From Bog-473 sp963721585 (GTDB taxonomy: Bacteria > Actinomycetota > Acidimicrobiia > Acidimicrobiales > RAAP-2), in assembly GCA_963721585.1 (NCBI GenBank), contig CAVRJN010000001.1:1-64000 (forward strand): 64,000 bases of DNA, read 5' to 3'. A program made the translations under genes and the position numbers. Shown here piece after piece: positions 42,619 to 56,000 of the stretch. Position 1 is the stretch's first letter. Every line of letters begins with the position of its first letter. The notes beneath the pieces were generated by a model that was given only the letters and a program-made list of their open reading frames with translations, did no database searches and was not told the origin of the DNA.

Positions 42619-45600
42619 CTATGGGTTGTAGGGGTCGATGATGAGAGGAGGGGTCCACTGCAGCGTGTACTGGCCCACGCCGGAGAGAGAGATGAAGACG
42701 CCATCGCCCGGATTGATGGCGAAGTCGGTGCCCGTCCACTTTCCATGGACGGTGTCGTAGGAGTATGTACTGCTGGCGGCCTGGCTGTCGGGACCCCACA
42801 GGGCAACCCGATTGATGTAGTTGTCCTTGCCGACGAGGGTGCCCTCAATGTCGTTGACCACGTCGGAGGCCGTCTGGTACATCGACGTGTAAGGAATCGC
42901 GATCCATTGATAGTTGGTGGCCACTAAGTTCACCGAGGGGGTGAATGTCTCGGACGTGTCGCTGCCCACCACGGTCCAGTCGAAGCCGCCCGGTTGGGTG
43001 GCGGTCAGGGACACGCTGTCACCGGGGGCGATGATGAAGTTGGTGCCCGTCCACTTTCCATGGACGGTGTCATAGGAATAGGCCTCTGAGGTGTCCTGCC
43101 CGCTCGGGGACCACAACGAGACTCTGTTTATCTTGACGTCCGTCCCGTTGCCGAGGCCACCTTCGATGTCCTTGACGATGTCGGATGCGTCCGTGATCGG
43201 CACGTTCGTGCCGATAGCACTGGTGTAGCCACCCGACACATAGGGCATCGCCAGCCAGTTGATGCTGGTCGAGGTCCCCGTATTGGTGGTGAAGTGTCGG
43301 TTGAGCACCACCGCCATGGTCGAGTAGCCACTGTCGCTGGTGGAGTTCTGGGCCCGGACCAGGTAGTAGAAGGTGCTGTTGGGTGGGTCGGTAGCCAGCT
43401 GACTCCAAGGGATCGTGTAGCTGGTGGTGGGTGCGTCGAGCTGGGCCATCTGTACCCACTGCGTGGTGTCGTCGGTCCCGACGTCCTGGTCGATGGTGGT
43501 TTCGCAGAAGGGTTCTCGGGAATTCGGATCAGAGTAGCGATTCCCTTCCTTGACCTGAAAGGCCGTGCAGGGGTCGGAGTAAAGCGTGGCGAACTTGTCG
43601 AGGCTGCGGTACACCGTGTAAGTGGCAGCCCCTGCGTTGCCGGTCCAGTTCAGCTGCAGGTTGTAGGTCTCGGGGGCAGGCGGCGTGCTGGTCTGGATCT
43701 TGTCGATGGTGAAGTCCGCCGGCGCCAGGGCAGGCTCGTTCTGGAAATAGATGTCGAAGTGGTTGTCCTCGGCCAAGGTGCTGTCGGCGGTGATCGGGGT
43801 CAAGCGCACATAGAGGTAGTAGGCGTTGTGGAACTCCGCGTCGGTGGCCAGGAGCCCGGTGGTGGGAATGCTCCCCGTGTATTGACCAACTCCAGTCCGG
43901 GTGAGGTCCGCCAAATGTTGGGTCACCGACGTACCATCGACATCGTTGCCGTTCTGGTTGCGGAAGTTGACGGTGAATGCGGGGGCGTCGGTCAGGACGC
44001 CGTCGAAGTAGACCTCGAGCGTGTAGGGGAGTGGGACTCCGAGCACCTTGTTCGTCTCGTCGTAGTCCATGTGGACGGTCCAGCCCGAGACCGGCACCAC
44101 CACCGAGGTCGAGCCCGTGATACCCGAGATCGGGTCGGTGGCGCTCACGCTCAGCGTGTAATTGCCGGTCCCGACCGTTCCGGTGATCGGTTCGACGTGG
44201 TAGGTGTAGGCGCTCACGTTGTCGGCGGTTTGGGTGGCCACGACCGTTCCGCTTCCGTTCGTCCAGGTGAGCACCAGGTTGGCCGGGATGGGCGCGCCCG
44301 AGGTCTGGTCGGCGACCGTGACGGCGAAGTCGCTTTCCGCGTTGTAGGTGCCGTCCGAGTCCTGGGCAAAAATGATGGGATTCGGCTCGAAGTAGTGGCT
44401 GTTGTTGGTGACCTGAAGGGTGGTGACGACCGACACCAGTAGCGAACGCACGTCGACTACCAGGGTGGCGTTGCCGATAGCTGGATTGACGGCGCCTCCG
44501 GCCCAGTCGGCCCCGGTGATCGTCACCGAGCCGACGGCCGAATCCTGGTAGTAGACGTTGACCGAGCTGAGGCCGGCCGGGATGGCGGTGACCAGGACGC
44601 TCGACCAGGGCCCGCCAGTGCTTGTGGCGAACTGCCCGGTCGGGCCGCTGGCGGTGAGATGGACGGCCAGACCGCCCGCCGGTGCGTTGGAGGGTTGGCC
44701 GTTGCTGTCGACACTCTGCACGGCGATGGGATCGCTCGGGGTGTTGGCGTTCACGTTCAGCGGCACGCTGACGCCGCTGAACTGCAGGTGATCGATGGGT
44801 CCGGACAGGTTGGTGCCGACCACGATGTCGGATTGGGTCCCGGTGATGCCGACGGTGTCGGTCGCGGTGACCGACTTGATCCCGGTGTGCAGGAATGCGA
44901 CGCCGTTACCGAAGGTGTGGATCCCCTGGTCCGCCGAGGTGAAGGTGTAGGTCGCAGGCAGGACGGCGTCGCTGTCGCTGGAGCTGAAGGAGATGGTGCC
45001 GGTGTAGCCGCTCACAATGTAGTCGCCGCTATCGAGTGCCTCGACCACGACCGAGCTCGGCGACCCCTGTACCTGCGGCGTCGAGATATTGGTGACGAGA
45101 AGATGGTCGACGGTCTGGGGCGTGACGGTCTCGGTTTGGGTTGCGTTGATGAGGCCGGTGTCGGGGATGATGGGCAGGTTGTCGCTGACCGTCACCGTCG
45201 GTGTACCGAGGTCATCATCTTGGTAGTAGAAGGTCGCGCTCGACGAGCCGGCGGGAAGGGTCACCAGGTTGAGGCCCCACGGTCCTCCAGTGGCGGCGGC
45301 GAAATCGGCGTCGGGCGACGTGCTCCTTAGGTAGAGCGGCGTGTCGGTGGTCACCGGCGAGGGTGCCCCGAACGCGTTGATCGTCTCCACCGTCATCGCC
45401 GGCGATGCGTGCCGGGCGATGACGCTGTAGGGGTCGTTGGTCAGTGCCAGAGCGACAGGCGCGCCCGGCGTCACTGTCACTTCGAGCACGGCATCGGTCC
45501 AACCGGTGTCGGGACCTGGAGGGGGCTCATCGGCTGCGACCAGTTGGTCCGAAGCAGCTGTCAGACTCAGGTAGAAGAACTGGGCGTCGTCCTGTCCTGC

Positions 45601-48600
45601 CGGAATGACGAGCTGACTCAATGTCCACGGGCCTCCAGAAGTTGTCGAGAACCCGCTGGCGCTGGCCGAGTGTGACAGCCACACGGTTGTATCGGCCGAC
45701 ACCGGTACGGCGACGCCGTAGGCATTCTGCGTCTGCACGTCGAGTGTGGCGCTCTGCCCCGCCTCGAGGGTAGGCGCCGCTCCGACCCAGGCGAGCTGTG
45801 TGATATTGCCGGCCACGATCGTCGCCGTCTCGGTGGCATTGGCCAACCCGACCGGCGGTGAGTCGGGAGGCGGCTGATCACTGACGGTGAGAAGGGGCGA
45901 CCCGACCGTGGTGTCTTCGTAGTAGAAGGTCGCTGAATCGCCGTTGGCGGGGATGGTCACGGTGGTGATGGCCGCCGCGAAGTCACCGGTGGCACTGAAC
46001 GTTCCGGTTGCCGAAGGAGTACTGAGGTACAGCGTCGTGGCGCCGGCGACGGCGACGGCATTTCCGTACTGGTCCTGGGTCTGCACCACCAGCGCGTCAC
46101 TGGCCTGGCCGGCCTCGAGACTGGGCGCAGACGTCACGAAGCTGATGCGATTGAGGTCGGCGCTGAGCACGGTCTCGGAGAACGAGGCATGAGTGAGGCC
46201 GACGTCGGGACCGCTGGCCTGATCAGCCGCGACGATCGTGGCCGTGCCTGCGGTCGTGTCGCGATAGAAGAAGTCGAGGTCGGCGCTGCCTGCTGGCACG
46301 ACGAGTTGAGTGCTGACCGGGGCGAACGATGAGTCGGCGGAGAATTTGGCGCTCGAGCTGGTCGAGCTCAGATACACGGTCACGTTGCTGACCGCGGCGA
46401 CGTCGACGCCATAGGCGTTCTCCACGTGCACGACCAGGGCGGCACCTTGGCCGCTGACGGTCGTTCCCTGCCCGGTCACCCCAAGTTGGGTGGCAACCCC
46501 CGGACCGACATCGATCTGTTGCTGGGCGTTAACCAGCCCGAGATCCGGCGAATCCGGGGGGGGAAGATCGGCGAAGGTCATCGTCGCCGTTCCGGGGTCC
46601 GAGTCGCGGTAGTACGCGGTGGCAACCCCGCTGCCGGCGATCATCGTCACCTGGGTGACGGGAGTGGCAAAGGTGCTGGCGGCGGCAAAGGCCCCGCCGG
46701 CCGAGGTGCTCCACAGGTAGACGGTCATGGAAGTGGGGTTCGGGACCGCGTTGCCGAAGGCGTCGACCAGGGAGATCAGCACCGCCCCGCTGGTCTGGCC
46801 TGCGATGATGCTCTGGGAGGCCGAGGTCACCTCAAGGCCGCTGGCGGTGGCGGCGTCCACGGTGAAGGCCTGGGTCGCACTGGTGATGCTGTTCTCACCG
46901 GGGGCGCTGGCAGTCAGGGTGTCGACACCGCTCGCAGTGTCGAGGTAGTAGAGGTAGACGTCGCTCGAGCCGGCCGACAGCGTGATGCTGGACAGCGGGG
47001 TCCACCCGGCGCCGTTGACCGCCGAGAAGGTTCCGACCGAGGACGTGCTGGCGAGATTCACCACGGTGTCCGTACTCTCGGTGGCGGGGTTGCCCAGCGC
47101 ATCACGGAGCTCGACCCGCATCTGCGTCGACTGGATGCCGGCATTGGCGGTCTGCGGATTGGTGAGGAATGCCAGCTGGGTGGCCGGCCCAGAGCTGATC
47201 TGGATCGATTGCGTGGCGCTGGAGAGACCCGAGCCGGCCGCCGTGAGGTCGAAGGTCCCGCTGGCAGCCGAGGAGTACCAGACCGTGACCTGACTGGCGC
47301 CGATCGGTATCGAAACCTGCGTGGCCGGCGGCGCGCCGCCATCGCCGGTGAGTCGGAAGGTTCCGGCCGGGCTCGTGCTGGACAAGTTGACCACCAGGGG
47401 GCTCCCCGGCACCGCAGCCTGGCCGTCAGCCTGGCGGGCGACGATCACCACCGGTCCGGACAGCGCGCCGGCCACCATGCTCTGAGGTGCTGACGTGATC
47501 TCGAGTTGGGTCGCAGGAAGGCTGGTCACCACGACGGTGGCTGTGGCGCTGGCGATACCGCTATCGGGCGAGTCGAGCGGCGTGTGATCGGCGGCGGTGA
47601 TGGTCTTGGTGCCCGGAATGGCGTCGTTGTAATAGAAGGTCGCGTCGCTGGTTCCCGCGCCCAGCGTCACGCTCGTCGCCGACCAGGGCCCACTGGGGCC
47701 GAGCGAGAACTGCGAGCTCGCCGCGCCGTAGAGATAGATCGTCTGGTCGAAGCCGGACACGGCCGGGTTGCCGTACTGGTCCTGGGCCTCCACCACGACG
47801 CCCGCCGACGGCGTGCCGGCGGCGATCACGAGGGGCGGCGTGACGAAGGCGTAGGTCGTGATGCTGCCGGCCCCGATGACTACCGTTGCCGTGCCCGCAG
47901 TCCAACCGTCCGAGATTGGCGCCTGGGCCCCGAGCACGTCGGTGCCGGACTGGTCCTCCTTGTAGAAGACCTGCAGCTGGGACTGGCGCGCCGGGATGGT
48001 GACAGTTGAGACCGGGGCCCATGCCGTGGCACTGAGCGAGTACTGGCCGCCAGCCGCCCCGGTGAGCTGGACTGCCGTCGCGGTCGACACCCCGGCGGAG
48101 AGGCCATCGGCGGTCTCGGTCTCGACCTGCACCGCGGTTGACTGACCGGCGTCGGCCCCCGGCGAGGCCGTCATTACGACCTGGCTGATCGTTCCGGGGA
48201 TGACCGAGATGAGCTGGCTGGCACTGCTCAAGCCGGTGGCGCTGGCGGTGATCGTCGCGACACCGGTCGTGGCGTCACGGTAGTAGACGGTCTGTGACGT
48301 CGATGGTGCGGCGTAGGTCGCGTTGATCCCCGCTGCCCAACCACTGACGCCGTCGGCCGAGAACTCCGCAGTGGGGCTGGAGCTCAACAGTTGGACGGTG
48401 ACGTTTCCGCCGACCGACGCCAGGTTCCCGTACTGATCGAGCAGCTCGAGCTGCAGTGGTTGGGAGGGCGTGTCCACGACGACGGTTTGGGCGGCCGAAG
48501 AGAACGACATCTGTGTTGGGGGGCCGGCGGTGACGGTGATGCTCTGACTGATCGGCGGGTAGAGACCGCCCACGTCCTGGACCGTGAGGACCGTGGTCAA

Positions 48601-51600
48601 CGGGGTTGCATCCTGGTACTGGAACGTCGCGGTGTTGGCCCCGTAGGGGATGTCGAGCTGGCTGATCGGCGTCCACGGTGTGGCGGCCGCGCTGAAGGTC
48701 CCGCTGGTGCTGCCCGTGCCCAGTTGCACCACGAGTGGGACCGCGTTGCCGTTGACGAGATGGGCGATGCTGCGCGGGTTGTTGAATGCGTCGTAGCCGG
48801 TAATGGTGATGGCCGCCGGCGTGTGCACCGCGACGGTCTGGGGAGCCGAGGTGAATTGGAGCCGGGCGAGGGCCCCCGCACCGATGGTGGCGGTTTGGGT
48901 GGCGGGCAGCAGGCCGGCGCTGGTAGCGGTGAGGGTCTCGGATCCGGCAATGGTGTCGAGCAGGTAGACCGTCGCCGTCTGGCCTCCTATGGCGACCGGA
49001 GCATTGAGCGCCGCGGTCCAAGGCCCGCCCGGAACGAGGGAGAATTCGGTGGTCGTTGCGGAGCTGGCGAACGAGACCGAAGCCGTGTCGCCGACAGTGG
49101 CTGGGTTGCCGAACTCGTCCTCGACTCCGACGGTGACCGGTGCGGAGGCCGACCCAACGGTGGCGTCGAGCGGCACGGACAGGAACTTGAGCTGGTAGGG
49201 AGCAGCTGCATTGATGTTCAGGACGTATGTCCCCGACGTCAGTCCGCCGAGCGACGCGGTGACCGTGACGCTTGCTGTTGCGGTGTCGCGGTAGTAGAAG
49301 CCGACCGACGTTGCCCCCGAGGCGATGGTGACGTTTGCGACGGCGAAGGAGCCCCCGACTGAGGTGTCGAACCCGCCGGTCGCACTCGTCGTCTGGAGCG
49401 ACACGACCATGCTCGCCGTGGCCGGCACAACTTCTCCGTAGGCGTTCACGGTCGTCACGGTCATGGCGCTGGGCTGTCCGGCAGTGAGGGTGTTGTTCGT
49501 CGCCGACAGAGTGAATCCGGCCGGTGGCCCGGCGCTGATCACCTCGGTCTGGGTGCCGCTGGCGAGACCGGTAGCGCTCGCCGTGATGGTCGGTGAGCCC
49601 GCCGTCGTGTCGATGTAGACGAAGGTGGCGGTGGTGGCACCGGTGGCCAGCGACACCGTGGTCGCGGCCTGGCCGTGGCTGGTGAACTGCCCGGCAGCGG
49701 AGGTGCTGGTCAATCCGACGACGGTGGTCCCGGTTGCCGGGGTCGGGTTGTCGTTCGCGTCCTCCAAGACGAGGCTGATCGGGGCGCTGGGTTGGCCTGC
49801 CTCGAGGTTCTGAGGGGCCGACACGAATTTCAAAGTGCTGGGCGCGCCGGCAATGACGGTCATGGCCAACGTGGTTGACACCCCCGAGGCAGCGGCATGG
49901 AGGGTCGGGGTCCCCGCCGTGGTGTCCTCGTAGTACACGGATGCGACGGTCTGACCGGCGGGAACGATGATCGAGGTCACGCTTCCGTCGAAAGGTCCGG
50001 TCGCCGAAGTGTCGAAACGTCCCGATGAGCTCGAGCTGGTGAGCGACACGGTCAGGTTCGTGGCCACGGGCACGGTGATGCCGTAGGCATTCAAGGGCGT
50101 GACTTGGAGCGCGCCGCTCGGGGCACCCGCGATCACCGAAGGAGTCCCGGTGAGGGTCAGCTGGGTGACCGCGCCCCATGTCACCAGCTCGGTCTGGGTG
50201 CCGCTGGCGAGACCGGTAGCGCTCGCCGTGATGGTCGGTGAGCCCGCCGTCGTGTCGATGTAGACGAAGGTGGCGGTGGTGGCACCGGTGGCCAGCGACA
50301 CCGTGGTCGCGGCCTGGCCGTGGCTGGTGAACTGCCCGGCAGCGGAGGTGCTGGTCAATCCGACGACGGTGGTCCCGGTTGCCGGGGTCGGGTTGTCGTT
50401 CGCGTCCTCCAAGACGAGGCTGATCGGGGCGCTGGGTTGGCCTGCCTCGAGGTTCTGAGGGGCCGACACGAATTTCAAAGTGCTGGGCGCGCCGGCAATG
50501 ACGGTCATGGCCAACGTGGTTGACACCCCCGAGGCAGCGGCATGGAGGGTCGGGGTCCCCGCCGTGGTGTCCTCGTAGTACACGGATGCGACGGTCTGAC
50601 CGGCGGGAACGATGATCGAGGTCACGCTTCCGTCGAAAGGTCCGGTCGCCGAAGTGTCGAAACGTCCCGATGAGCTCGAGCTGGTGAGCGACACGGTCAG
50701 GTTCGTGGCCACGGGCACGGTGATGCCGTAGGCATTCAAGGGCGTGACTTGGAGCGCGCCGCTCGGGGCACCCGCGATCACCGAAGGAGTCCCGGTGAGG
50801 GTCAGCTGGGTGACCGCGCCCCATGTCACCAGCTCGGTCTGGGTGCCGCTGGCGAGACCGGTAGCGCTCGCCGTGATGGTCGGTGAGCCCGCCGTCGTGT
50901 CGATGTAGTACCACGTGATTGCCTGTTGGCCCGTCGGGATACTGAGCACCGGCGGCGTTGTCGGGAAAGTGCCGGTTCTGGCCGTATCGAACCGCATGGT
51001 GGGTGAACCGCTCGCGACCGCGACGGCCGTGGCCTGGACCGCTGTCACCGGGTTCCCAAACGCGTCCTCAAGCCCCGCCGTCAACGCAGCGCTGACCTGG
51101 CCGGCCACGGTTGTCTGGGCACTCGACACGATCTGCAATTGGGCGGCCGGACCGGCGACGAAGCTGAGCAACTGGGTCGCGTCGGTGAGCCCGACATCTG
51201 GCCCGCCCACCTCGTCGGCCACGGTGATCAGTGGCGCTCCCGGCGTCGTGTCCTCGTAGAAGAAGCTCATCTGGCTGGCGCCGGCAGCGATCGTCGCAGT
51301 CGTTGTCAGAGCCCACGGAGTGGCAGTCAGCGAGAACGACCCCGCGGCCGAAGTGGTCCTGAGATACAGGACCAACGAATTGAGGACCGGAATCGTGACC
51401 CCGTACTGGTTCTGGACGGCGGCGGTCACCGAAGTCGGTGTTCCGACGATCACGCCGTTCACCGCGGCCGACGTGATGACAATCTTGGCGGCTGATCCCG
51501 ATTGGATTGTTTCGGATTGCGACGCGTCTGACAGTCCCGTCCCAGGGTCGGGACCGAGTGGGTTGTCGCTGCCCATGATGGTCTGGGAGCTGAGGAGGAC

Positions 51601-52013
51601 GTTCTGGACCAGGGTGAAGGTGGCCGAGGTCAGCCCGGCGGGGATGGTCACGCTCGTGATCGGACCGCTCGCGTCAGCGCGATCGAAGGTGGCGCCAGTT
51701 CCCAGGGCGCTGAGGTAGACGGTGACGCCGGTCGTAGCCGGCACCGGATTGCCCGACGGGTCCTGTAACTGGACGGTGACGACCGGAGACAACGCCCCGG
51801 CCACGACCGAGAACGGCGGAGATGAAATCACCAACGCCGACGGTGCTGCCGCTCCGACGGTTACCGAGATCGTGTCGTCGATGATGCCGACGGCCCCATT
51901 GGGTGGCGAACTGTCGCTCACCGTGATCGTGCGTGTGCTGGCGTAGGTGTCCATATAGGAGAAGTCGGCACCGGTCGCACCCGCTGGAATCGTGAGCGCG
52001 ATTTGCAGTGCTG
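42619..52013 (-). CDS. Giant surface protein, C-terminal fragment (about 21 beta-sandwich repeats, FN3, duplicated end domain)
   Basis: About 3,130 residues. The first in-frame ATG is at 51954, in the middle of a repeat (ADFSYMDTYASTRTITVSD), and no signal peptide follows, so it is a continuation. Repeats of about 90-110 residues each end in a motif like ATFYYEDTTAGTPTITA; the phase Y-Y-x-D-T-T-x-G-x-P recurs about 21 times here. Two repeats are duplicated exactly (645 bp). Next come invasin-like domains (SGYTGTISFSSSDSDAVLPA), an FN3-like domain (YNLQLNWTGNAGAATYTVYR) with four Cys, and two copies of an end domain (DIVKDIEGG, INRVSLWSPSGQ, YSYDTVHGKWTGT, then APGDSVSLT). The C-terminus IIDPYNP has no LPXTG or membrane helix. 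Confidence 0.8.
49543..50908. repeat. 645-bp perfect tandem duplication plus 76-bp third partial copy
   Basis: Unit 1 49543-50187, unit 2 50188-50832 and a partial third 50833-50908 line up at exactly 645 bp spacing (215 codons) and appear identical. Each encodes two beta-sandwich repeats of the giant protein, starting AGSPTITASATGLASGTQTE. Identity at the DNA level means recent duplication or assembly effect; neighbouring repeats have diverged widely. Confidence 0.88.
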
Positions 52014-52015
52014 AG

Positions 52016-53040
52016 TCATGCCGCGAAGTTCCCGCTGGCGCTGAAGAGCGCGTAACCGGCGCTCGAGGTGAGATAGACCACCTGAGCGCTGAGCGTTGGG
52101 ACGTCGTTGCCGAGCGAGTCTTGCAGCGAGACGTGGAAGACCGCCGGAGCTCCTGCGGTGAGAGGAGAGGTCGGCGGGGTGATCGCTAGCTGGTAGATGC
52201 TGCCCGTCCCGACCGTCGAGGTCTGGACGGCATTGGTCCAGCCGACATCTGGTCCGGTGCCGACATAGTCCTGGGCGGTGATGGTGTGCTGGCCCAGTGT
52301 GGTGTCTCGGACGTAGAAGTTGACCGTCGTCGTGCCGGCAGGGATCGTCACCGCGTACCCCGACCCGGACCAGGTCGTGCCGTCAGGGGCGAACTGTGCA
52401 GTTAGGGAATTGGAGTACAGGTAGATCGGCGTCGCCTTGGTCACCGGGACCGGTGTGCCGTTCGCGTCCTGGGACTGTACGGTCATGACGGGGGATTCGC
52501 TGTCGGCGGCGAACACGTAGGGCGGCGTGATGTAGTTCAGCTGGCTGATCGTGCCGCCGTTGGGCGGACCGACGGAGATGCCACACTGCGATCCGGTGAT
52601 GTTGGGATCGCTCGTGTCGGTGGCCGTCACGCACCACGTCCCCTGGGTGACCATGGTGACCCCGTTGACAAACGTGTTGCCACCGAGCATCGACGTGGTG
52701 ATCGCCGTGTCGGTCGGCACGACCGCGGCCCCGTCGGTCGACGTGAAATGGACCGTTCCGGTGTAGTTGTTGAGCGGCTGGCCCGAATAGTCGGTCGCCT
52801 GGATCGTGACCGAACTGGGGACACCCGAGATCACCGGGTTGGTGATGCCGGTCACGAGCAACTGGTACTGGGTGATGATGAGCGCACTCTGGGTGGCTGC
52901 AGTGCTGCCGAAGGCCGACGGGGGGGTTACCGTGATCGTAGGAGTGCCCTTCAGCGAGTCCTTGTAGTAGAAGGTCACCGAGTTCTGGCCCGCCGGCATG
53001 ATGACGGTGTTGTAGTCCCACTCCGTCAGCGGGCTCTCGA
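52016..53040 (-). CDS. Giant surface protein, middle fragment in shifted frame
   Basis: About 340 residues between the two frameshifts; the open frame has an internal ATG at 52999 but its beta-repeat starts earlier (LLESPLTEWDYNTVIMPAGQ). It holds about three repeats with VTFYYKDSLKGTPTITV and VNFYVRDTTLGQHTITA motifs and an Ig-like domain (ATDYSGQPLNNYTGTVHFTS) with two Cys (TWCVTATD, GSQCGIS). It has no signal sequence and no ribosome site, so it is not an independent gene. Interpretation as part of the giant protein rests on repeat continuity on both sides. Confidence 0.7.
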
Positions 53041-56000
53041 GCAGGCTTCCGCGAAGAAGCCGTACGTTGAGGTCGACGACAAGGACAGGACGGTGTCGGT
53101 CGGAAGAGCGACCGGAGTCCCCGAGTTGGATTCGGCGACGACTGTCATCGCCCCCGGTTGGGTTTCACGCTGGTTGAGCGACGGTGTGGTGATCACGTAC
53201 TTGCTGGGGACGTATGCATAGCCGTTGGCCAAGGTGGCGGACTGGCCGTCGGGGTTGGTCTCGGTGACCGCCACCGCACCCCCTGCCGGATCGGCCGGGG
53301 CCTTGGCCGTGATGGTGCTCGAGTTGACGATGGTCATGTTGGTGACCGCCACCCCGCCGAAGGTCAGCGTCGGCGCCACGCTGCTCGTGACGATGACCGT
53401 GCCGGGGGCCCCGGCGGCCAGCACCGCACCGCCGGCTCCGGCCCCGCCGTCGGCCGGGTCCGCCGCGTTGGCCTGGACGGCCCCAGTCCCGGCCGTGGTC
53501 GTGGCCGCGCTGACCCCGGCCCCGCCCACATAGCCCGAGCCGCCTCCGCCACCGCCAAAGTCGTAGGTTTGGCTGGTGCTGTCGCCCCCGCCCCCGCCCC
53601 CATACCAGCCCCCGCCGCCCGAGCCGCCCCAGCCACTGGCCTGAGTGCCGCCCAGATACTGCGTGCCTGCGGATCCGACATAGGCCCCGGTGCCGCCTGC
53701 TCCCCCCGCGCCCTGGGTGCCGCCCCCGCCGCCCGCCGCCGCCGCCAGCGAGTCGGTCCCGGCCACGCCCCCGGCCCCGCCGCCGGCTCCGCCGGCCGCG
53801 TTGTTGCCTGTGTGATACATCGTGCCCCCGCCCCCGCCGCCGCCCGCGGTGAGCACGTCGACGCCACTGACGCGGATAGCCGAGCGGCCCCCGCCTTGAC
53901 CGGTGTAGCCGCTCAGGTTGGGTCCGCCGCCGCCGTAGTCGGCGGGCACAGTGGGCCCCGAGGCGGCGCCCCCCGCTCCCACCATGACGGTGAGCACCTG
54001 GCCCGGGGTCACGGCGAGCGTGGCGGTGCTGTAGCCGCCCCCGCCTCCCGATGACGGGTAGAGATAGCCGGGACCCCCTCCGCTGCCGCCGCCGCCCCAT
54101 TCCTTGACGGTCACCGAGGTCACTCCGGACGGCACCGTGTAGGTCTGGTCGGCGCCGGTGTAGGCGAAGGTGACCGGCACAACGCCGGTGTAGAACCCCG
54201 TCCCGCTCACTGTGACCGCGGTGCCCCCCGCCGTGGGTCCCGAGGTCGGGGACACGCCGGTGATCGTCGGGGCGGGATAGACGTAGGTGAAGCCATTGGC
54301 CAGGGTGAAGGTCTGGGTGTCGGGGTTGGTCACCGTCACCCCGACCGGGCCGACGGTGTGGGCGGGCACCACCACGCTGAGGGAGGTGGCGCTGACCCAG
54401 GTGACCGAGGTGGCGGCCACGGCGCCGAACGACACGGTGGGGGTGGCCTGGAAGGCGGTCCCGGTGATGACCACCGAGCTGCCCCCGGTGTTCAATGCGC
54501 TGTTGGGGGTCACCGAGGTGACGCTCGGCGGCGCCATGTAGGTGTAGCCACTCGAAAGAGTGGCGCTCTGGCCGTCGGGGTTGGTCTCGATGACCGCCAC
54601 CGCTCCTCCGGCCAGATCGGCCGGGGTGGTGGCGGTGATCGTGGTCGAGTTGACGACGGTGACGTTGGTGGCTGCCACCCCACCGAAGGTCACCGGAGGG
54701 CCGCTGTAGACGGTACTGCCGCCGAGGGTGATGCTGACCGTGCCGGCGGCTCCGGCGGCTTGCGCCGCCCCCCCCGCCCCGGCCCCGCCGTCGACCGGGT
54801 CACTCGCGTTGGCCTGCACGGCCCCGGCACCGGCGGTCGTCGTGGCCGCGCTGACCCCGGCCCCGGCGACATAGCCCGAGCCACCCCCGCCGCCGCCCAG
54901 GTCTTTGGTGTTGCTGGTGCTGGCGGTGCCGCCCCCGCCCCCATACCACCCACCGCCGCCCGAGCCGCCGTAGCCATAGCTGACCTGACTGCCGCCGAGA
55001 TACTGCACGCCCGCGGATCCGACATAGACCGTCCCGGTGCCGCCCGCTCCCCCCGCGCTCTGGGTGCCGCCCCCGCCGCCGGACGCCGCCGCCGCCGTGT
55101 CGCTGCCGGCCACACCGGCGGACCCACCACCGGCACCACCGGTCGCGTCGTTGCCGGCGACTACCATCGCGCCACCGCCCCCGCCGCCCCCGGCGGTGAG
55201 CAGGTCGATGCCCCCAACGCGGACGGCCGAGCGGCCACCACCCTGACCGGTGTAGTCGCCCTTGCTGGGCCCGCCCCCGCCGTAGTCCGCGGCGACAGTC
55301 GGGCCCGAGGCGGCGCCCCCCGCCCCGACCATAACGGTGAGGACCTCGCCGGGGGTGACCGCCAGGACACCGGTGGTGTAGCCGGCCCCGCCGCCCGGCG
55401 ACGGATACGAATAGCCACCGCCACCGCCACTGCCGCCCCCGCCCCATTCCTTGACGGTCACAGAGGTCACCCCGGCCGGCACCGTCCAGGTCTGGTTGGC
55501 ACCGGTGTAGGTGAAGGCGGCCGGTGCAGGGTTGGAGTAGAACCCGGTCCCGCTCAGCGTGACCGCCGCCCCCCCCGCTGTCGGGCCCGAGGCCGGAGCC
55601 ACTGCGGTCAGGGTCGGGGGCGGGCCGGTGTAGGTGAAGGCACCCGCCAGCGAGAAGGTCTGGGTGTCGGGGTTGGTCACCGTCACCCCGACCGGGCCGA
55701 CGCTGTGGGCAGGCACCACCACATCGAGGGTGGTGGCGTTGACCCAGGTGACCGAGGTGGCCGCCACACCGCCGATCGACACGGTGGGCGTGGCCTGGAA
55801 GCCGGTCCCTGTGATCACCACCGAGCTGCCCCCGGTGATCACCGCGGTGTTGGGGGTCACCGAGGTGACGCTCGGCGGCGCCACATAGGTGTAGCCATTG
55901 GCCAAGGTGGCGCTCTGGGTGTCGGGGTTGGTCTCGGTGACCGCCACCGCACCCCCGGCCGCGTGGGCCGGGACCGTGGCCGTGATGGTGGTCGAGTTGA

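Noticed and set aside
48275..50914. 879-codon minus-strand frame inside the giant gene
   Set aside because: Alternative frame of the same strand, His/Arg-rich; the beta-sandwich repeats are in the frame ending at 42619.
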